A stretch of 25,487 nucleotides of DNA from Nocardioides sp. Its GTDB lineage: Bacteria; Actinomycetota; Actinomycetes; Propionibacteriales; Nocardioidaceae. A program made the translations under genes and the position numbers. The notes beneath the pieces are model-generated. The model saw only the letters and a program-made list of their open reading frames with translations, was not told the DNA's origin and made no database searches. Every line of letters begins with the position of its first letter. Positions within the stretch are counted from its first letter, which is position 1. Positions 22,349 through 25,487 of this stretch are shown piece by piece. The stretch is taken from positions 1-25,487 of the forward strand of contig DOWL01000130.1 in the NCBI GenBank assembly GCA_003519585.1. Reading direction: 5' to 3'.

Positions 22349-22365
22349 AGACTAGTGACCACTAG
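22349..22365 (-). promoter_or_regulatory. Candidate -10 element and overlapping palindrome upstream of the methyltransferase
   Basis: On the minus strand TAGTCT (22354-22349) is followed by six bases and GTG 22342. CTAGTG-AC-CACTAG (22352-22365) is a perfect inverted repeat overlapping that hexamer and the stop codon of the isochorismate synthase gene. It could be a repressor site. Confidence 0.42.
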
Positions 22366-23645
22366 CTGGACAGCGCGTCTCGGACAGGCACGAACTTGCC
22401 CTGCGTCTCGGCCAGTTCGGCGTCGGGGTCGGAGTCGGCGACGATGCCGCAGCCGGCGAACAGGCGCACGGTGGCGCCGTCGATCACCGCCGAGCGGAGC
22501 GCGATGCCCCACTCGCCGTCGCCCTTGGCGTCCATCCAGCCGACCGGTCCGGCGTACCGGCCGCGGTCCATCCCCTCGAGCTCGGCGATCAGGGCGATGG
22601 CGTCCTGGGTCGGCGTACCGCCGACGGCGGCCGACGGGTGCAGCGCGGCGGCGAGTTCGAGCGAACTGACCGTCGCGGCATCGTGGACGACGCCGGCCAC
22701 GTCGGTGGCGAGGTGCATGACGTTGGGGAGGTGCAGCACGAACGGCGCCTCGGGCACGTTCATCGACGAGCAGTGCGGTTCGAGCGCCTCGGCGACCGAG
22801 CGGACGGCGTACTCGTGCTCCTCCAGGTCCTTCGACGAGCGCGCCAGCCGGGCAGCGAGGGTGAGGTCGCGCGCGTCGTCGCCGGTACGGCGGATCGTCC
22901 CGGCCAGCACCCGGGAGGTGACCAGGCCGCGCTCCCGGCGGACCAGCAGCTCGGGCGTCGCGCCGAAGATCCCGTCGACGTGGAAGGTCCAGCAGGTGGG
23001 GTAGCCCGTCGCCAGGCGGTGCAGCGGCCAGCGCACGTCGATCGGCTCGTCGGCCGTGGCGACCAGGTCGCGGGCGAGCACGACCTTCTCGAGGTCGCCG
23101 GCGTTGATCCGCCGTACCGCCTCGCCGACGGCGGCCATCCACTGCTGTCCGTTGAGGGCGCCGTCGGTGAAGCTGACGCCCACCGGGGCGGGCGGCCTGG
23201 TCGCGAGCTCGAGGCGACGATCGAGTTGATCGAGTCCGCCCACCGACGAGACCGTGGTCAGCCACGAGGTGTCGCCCCGGCGTCCGAGGATCACCTCGGG
23301 GACGACGAGCGCCGACTCGACCGAGTCGTCGGCGAACGCGAAGGTCCCGAACGCGACCAGGCCACTGCCCGGCTCGTGTACGTCGCTGCGCACGATCGCC
23401 CGCGCCGAGATGTCGCGCCACCAGGCATCGGCCTCAGCGAACCGGCCGGGTCCGCTGGGCCGCAACTCGGCAGCGACGCCGCAACCGACCAGACCGTCGC
23501 CGTTGCGCAGCCACGTGACCGGGTGGTCCTCGGGCAGCATGTCGAGCAGCGATGCGTCGGCGGGGAGCTCCAGCGCGACAGTGCGGACGACGAGCGGTGC
23601 GCCGGCTGTCTCGACCGAGACGTCCGGGGTGGGGCCACTCGTCAC
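22362..23645 (-). CDS. menF: Isochorismate synthase (MenF-type chorismate-utilising enzyme)
   Basis: It isomerises chorismate to isochorismate, the substrate of MenD. It has 427 residues. Characteristic stretches of the chorismate-binding fold run in order: KVVLARDLVATAD, IFGATPELLVRRERG, ARSSKDLEEHEYAV, MHLATDVAGVV, HPSAAVGGTPTQDA, DRGRYAGPVGWMD and LFAGCGIVADSDPDAELAET. The LARDL, HPSAAVGGTP and AGCGIV forms favour isochorismate synthase over anthranilate or aminodeoxychorismate synthase. The men context agrees, although a siderophore-type entC cannot be excluded by sequence alone. No siderophore genes are nearby. The start is GTG 23645 with TACGCT eight bases upstream. It is followed on the same strand by the methyltransferase, which seems to have its own promoter. 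Confidence 0.93.
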   Translation of the reverse strand: MTSGPTPDVSVETAGAPLVVRTVALELPADASLLDMLPEDHPVTWLRNGDGLVGCGVAAELRPSGPGRFAEADAWWRDISARAIVRSDVHEPGSGLVAFGTFAFADDSVESALVVPEVILGRRGDTSWLTTVSSVGGLDQLDRRLELATRPPAPVGVSFTDGALNGQQWMAAVGEAVRRINAGDLEKVVLARDLVATADEPIDVRWPLHRLATGYPTCWTFHVDGIFGATPELLVRRERGLVTSRVLAGTIRRTGDDARDLTLAARLARSSKDLEEHEYAVRSVAEALEPHCSSMNVPEAPFVLHLPNVMHLATDVAGVVHDAATVSSLELAAALHPSAAVGGTPTQDAIALIAELEGMDRGRYAGPVGWMDAKGDGEWGIALRSAVIDGATVRLFAGCGIVADSDPDAELAETQGKFVPVRDALSS

Positions 23646-23659
23646 AAGGGTCGAGCGTA
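23646..23659 (-). promoter_or_regulatory. Candidate -10 element for the isochorismate synthase gene
   Basis: On the minus strand TACGCT is followed by eight bases and GTG 23645. The hexamer is the same as in front of the two small membrane protein genes at 3256 and 3319. Confidence 0.42.
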
Positions 23660-23702
23660 CTCACGGCCGGACGTCTCGCCCGAAACCTGGACCGCCGCCG
23701 TG

Positions 23703-23719
23703 TCCGACCTCACGTCGGA
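23703..23719 (-). terminator. Weak hairpin after the L,D-transpeptidase gene
   Basis: TCCGAC and GTCGGA pair around a five-base loop, 24 bases past the stop of the transpeptidase gene. There is no T-run, so this is a low-confidence terminator. Confidence 0.25.
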
Positions 23720-23742
23720 GCGGCCCGCACGCGGGACCAGGC

Positions 23743-24627
23743 TCAGCTCCAGTAGACGACGACCTCGTCACCGACCTGCACCTGGTCGTAGAGCCACGCC
23801 ACGGCGTCGTAGTCGCGAACGTTGACGCACCCGTGCGACGCGCCGGAGTATCCCCGCGCGGCGAAGTCCGAGGAGTAGTGGACCGCCTGGCCGCCGGAGA
23901 AGAACATGGCGAACGGCATCGGCGAGTCGTAGAGCCTCGAGACGTGGTCACGGCTCTTGAGGTAGACCGAGAACACGCCCTCACGGGTCGGGGTGTACGT
24001 CGCCCCGAACCGCACGTCGACGGTCTTGCGCACCTGCCCGTCGACGACCCAGCGCAGGGTCTGGCTGGACTTGTCGACGCAGAGCACCCGGCCCGTGCGG
24101 CAGCGCGGGTCGAGCGGGCCGGGGACGTTGTGCAGCCCCAGTTGGTCGCGGGTCGGCTCGCCGGTCATCGCGTGGAGCCGGTCGAGGGTGCGCTGGTCGA
24201 CCCGGCCGGTGACCGGGATCTCGCGCTTGCGCTGGAAGCCGCGGACCGCCGCGACCGTGTCCGCGTCGTACCGGCCATCTGGTCGGTCGAAGTACCACGC
24301 CAACGCCGCGAGTCGCGCCTGGAGGTCGCGGACCCGCGTCCCGGTGTCGCCGCGTTGCAGCAGCGGGTTGCCGGGCTCCATCCCGCGGATCGGCCGGTGC
24401 TGCGAGCGCGGCGGGTAGGCGGTGGGCTGCTCGACCGCTGGCTCGACGGCCGGCTCGACGGCTGGCTCGGGCTCGTGGGCGACGGGCGAGGGCGTGGACA
24501 CGACGGGCGCGGAGCGCTCGAGGTCGGGGCCTGTGGACCGGCGCATCGAGTAGCCGACGGCGGTGGCCGCCACGGCGAGCAGCAGCACGGTGAGCAGGCC
24601 GAGGCCGGCGCGACGGAACGAGGTCAT
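23743..24627 (-). CDS. Membrane-anchored L,D-transpeptidase with peptidoglycan-binding domain
   Basis: It forms 3-3 crosslinks or attaches partners to peptidoglycan outside the membrane. It has 294 residues from ATG 24627. An N-terminal signal anchor (GLGLLTVLLLAVAATAVGY, 9-25) follows basic FRR. A Pro/Glu linker with three AVEP-type repeats follows (54-67). A PG_binding_1 domain is at about 87-155 (LLQRGDTGTRVRDLQARLAAL; GRYDADTVAAVRGFQRK), and the YkuD domain at about 180-293 carries His250 and SGASHGCVNVRD with catalytic Cys267. The frame is open to 24819 but that segment overlaps menG and its promoter. GTG 24636 is another possible start. It is divergent from menG. Confidence 0.93.
   Translation of the reverse strand: MTSFRRAGLGLLTVLLLAVAATAVGYSMRRSTGPDLERSAPVVSTPSPVAHEPEPAVEPAVEPAVEQPTAYPPRSQHRPIRGMEPGNPLLQRGDTGTRVRDLQARLAALAWYFDRPDGRYDADTVAAVRGFQRKREIPVTGRVDQRTLDRLHAMTGEPTRDQLGLHNVPGPLDPRCRTGRVLCVDKSSQTLRWVVDGQVRKTVDVRFGATYTPTREGVFSVYLKSRDHVSRLYDSPMPFAMFFSGGQAVHYSSDFAARGYSGASHGCVNVRDYDAVAWLYDQVQVGDEVVVYWS
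24430..24468 (-). repeat. Three 12-base repeats encoding Glu-Pro-Ala-Val units
   Basis: Consecutive GAGCCxGCxGTC-type units in the linker of the L,D-transpeptidase. They probably lengthen the reach from the membrane to the cell wall and could vary in number. Confidence 0.7.
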
Positions 24628-24723
24628 GCGAGGCACATCTCTGTGAGGCTCCCCAAGGGGAAGTGGAGTCTGGTCGTCAGAGTGACGCCTGGCGGCGCTT
24701 TCCGGTTGCCGACACGCCGCCCC

Positions 24724-24736
24724 TAGATTGTCCGGC
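24724..24736 (+). promoter_or_regulatory. Candidate leaderless -10 element deciding the menG start
   Basis: TAGATT (24724-24729) is followed by GTCCGGC and GTG 24737. An upstream in-frame TTG at 24728 would overlap this hexamer, so GTG 24737 is the better start. Confidence 0.52.
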
Positions 24737-25426
24737 GTGACCCGCGCCGACCTCGACAAGCAACCTGCCGACGTACGGCGGATGTTCGACGCGGTCGCAC
24801 AGCGGTACGACGTCACCAACGACGTACTCTCGCTCGGCCAGGACCGCCGCTGGCGCCGCGACGTACTCGACGCCGTGGACGCTCAGCCCGGAGAGCGGGT
24901 CCTCGACCTGGCTGCCGGCACCGGTACGTCGAGCCAACCGTTCGCCGATCGCGGAGCGATGGTCGTCCCCTGCGACTTCTCGCTCGGGATGCTCCGGGTC
25001 GGCAAGCAGGCTCGGCCGGCCCTGCCGTTCACGGCCGGCGACGGCACCCGGCTGCCGTTCGCGGACGGCACCTTCGATGCCGTCACCATCTCCTTCGGGC
25101 TGCGCAACATCGTCGACCCGCTGGCCGGCCTGCGTGAGCTGCGTCGGGTGACGCGCACGGGCGGCCGGCTGGTGGTGTGCGAGTTCAGCCACCCGACCTG
25201 GGCGCCGTTCCGCACCCTCTACGTCGAATACCTCATGAAGGCCCTGCCGCCGATCGCCCGCGCGGTGTCCTCCTCGCCCGACGCCTACGTCTACCTCGCC
25301 GAGTCGATCCGCGCCTGGCCCGACCAGGCCGGCCTGGCCGCGCTCGTCGCCGAAGCCGGCTGGCTGCGGCCCGAGTGGCGCAACCTCTCCGGCGGGATCG
25401 TCGCGCTGCACCGGGCCACGGCCTGA
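24737..25426 (+). CDS. menG: Demethylmenaquinone methyltransferase MenG (UbiE family)
   Basis: It methylates demethylmenaquinone with SAM in the last step of menaquinone synthesis. It has 229 residues. [22 protein letters not shown] is the UbiE N-terminal signature. [19 protein letters not shown] is the SAM motif, [13 protein letters not shown] follows, and [19 protein letters not shown] is the UbiE-specific FGLRN segment. [14 protein letters not shown] and [18 protein letters not shown] complete the family pattern. It probably acts on the cytoplasmic face of the membrane. It is divergent from the L,D-transpeptidase and followed by a hairpin repeat. UbiE of ubiquinone synthesis is excluded by the menaquinone-only context. 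Confidence 0.95.
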   Translation: MTRADLDKQPADVRRMFDAVAQRYDVTNDVLSLGQDRRWRRDVLDAVDAQPGERVLDLAAGTGTSSQPFADRGAMVVPCDFSLGMLRVGKQARPALPFTAGDGTRLPFADGTFDAVTISFGLRNIVDPLAGLRELRRVTRTGGRLVVCEFSHPTWAPFRTLYVEYLMKALPPIARAVSSSPDAYVYLAESIRAWPDQAGLAALVAEAGWLRPEWRNLSGGIVALHRATA

Positions 25427-25432
25427 CGGATC

Positions 25433-25480
25433 GGTGGTTGAGCCCGGAGGCGCGCCAGCGCCGACGGTGTCGAAACCGCC
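25433..25480. repeat. Intergenic hairpin repeat (GGTGGTTGAG ... CGAAACCGCC type)
   Basis: Outer arms GGTGGTT (25433-25439) and AACCGCC (25474-25480) pair with one G-T, and an inner hairpin GGCGC/GCGCC has a four-base loop. The ends resemble the GGTTGAG...GTCGAAACC elements that I recall as scattered widely between genes in Nocardioides and related genera; this is recognition from memory. It starts seven bases after menG and may end its transcript. The remaining seven bases of the window show nothing. Confidence 0.6.
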
Positions 25481-25487
25481 GCAGGGA

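Noticed and set aside
24650..24661. TCCCCAAGGGGA palindrome upstream of the L,D-transpeptidase
   Set aside because: It is a short stem with no loop room and no clear promoter nearby; a chance GC-rich palindrome is as likely.
1..25487. CRISPR arrays, tRNA or rRNA genes, insertion sequences, riboswitches
   Set aside because: No regularly spaced repeats, cloverleaf-like segments, transposase motifs or long structured leaders were seen by eye; a covariance-model scan was not possible here.

Overview
The window is a very GC-rich, gene-dense actinobacterial chromosome segment. Menaquinone genes, a DUF4229 protein, a Tat-type secreted amidase, many GTG starts, and TANNNT hexamers placed 6-8 bases before start codons all fit Nocardioides or a relative (Propionibacteriales). 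The genus is an inference from these features. I see no rRNA, tRNA, transposase, CRISPR array or phage gene, and no gene-free stretch longer than about 300 bases.

Layout. 1-3.6 kb: the N-terminal part of a disordered Pro/Glu-rich protein (runs off the left edge), a divergent secreted PGRP/amidase-2 cell-wall protein, and two divergent small membrane proteins (the second DUF4229). 3.6-8.2 kb: menaquinone block with a 44-codon membrane protein and menA on the minus strand, and menE-menC-menD on the plus strand from a shared divergent region. 8.2-12.7 kb: a DHA2-type MFS exporter behind an AraC-type regulator with a DinB-like tail, then a CPA1 Na+/H+ antiporter fused to a UBP-type zinc finger. 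12.7-16.5 kb: a minus-strand chain of a small ABM-like protein, an ECF sigma factor with a SnoaL-like tail, a GNAT, a cytochrome P450 and an NmrA-type oxidoreductase. 16.6-18.9 kb: a metallo-beta-lactamase-fold hydrolase, and a class IV aminotransferase coupled to a sulfotransferase-like protein. 19.0-22.3 kb: the most accessory-looking part, with a membrane-anchored TIR protein, a 42-base AT-rich inverted repeat, a Fic protein with its own inhibitory motif, and a tail-overlapping methyltransferase with a coiled coil. 22.4-25.4 kb: return to menaquinone and envelope genes (isochorismate synthase, L,D-transpeptidase, menG), ending in a hairpin repeat.

Working together. Isochorismate synthase, MenD, MenC, MenE, MenA and MenG cover most of the chorismate-to-menaquinone route. 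MenB and MenH are not in the window. The men genes sit in two blocks about 14 kb apart, with regulator-transporter, redox and signalling genes between them. Two cell-wall enzymes (amidase, L,D-transpeptidase) lie near the two ends.

The best candidate for something undescribed is the TIR / palindrome / Fic segment. The TIR domain has Ala where the NADase Glu normally sits and is joined by a (Pro-Glu)8 linker to a membrane helix and a Cys-containing outer domain. The palindrome starts on the base after the TIR stop codon and overlaps the predicted Fic promoter. A functional link between the two is a hypothesis only.
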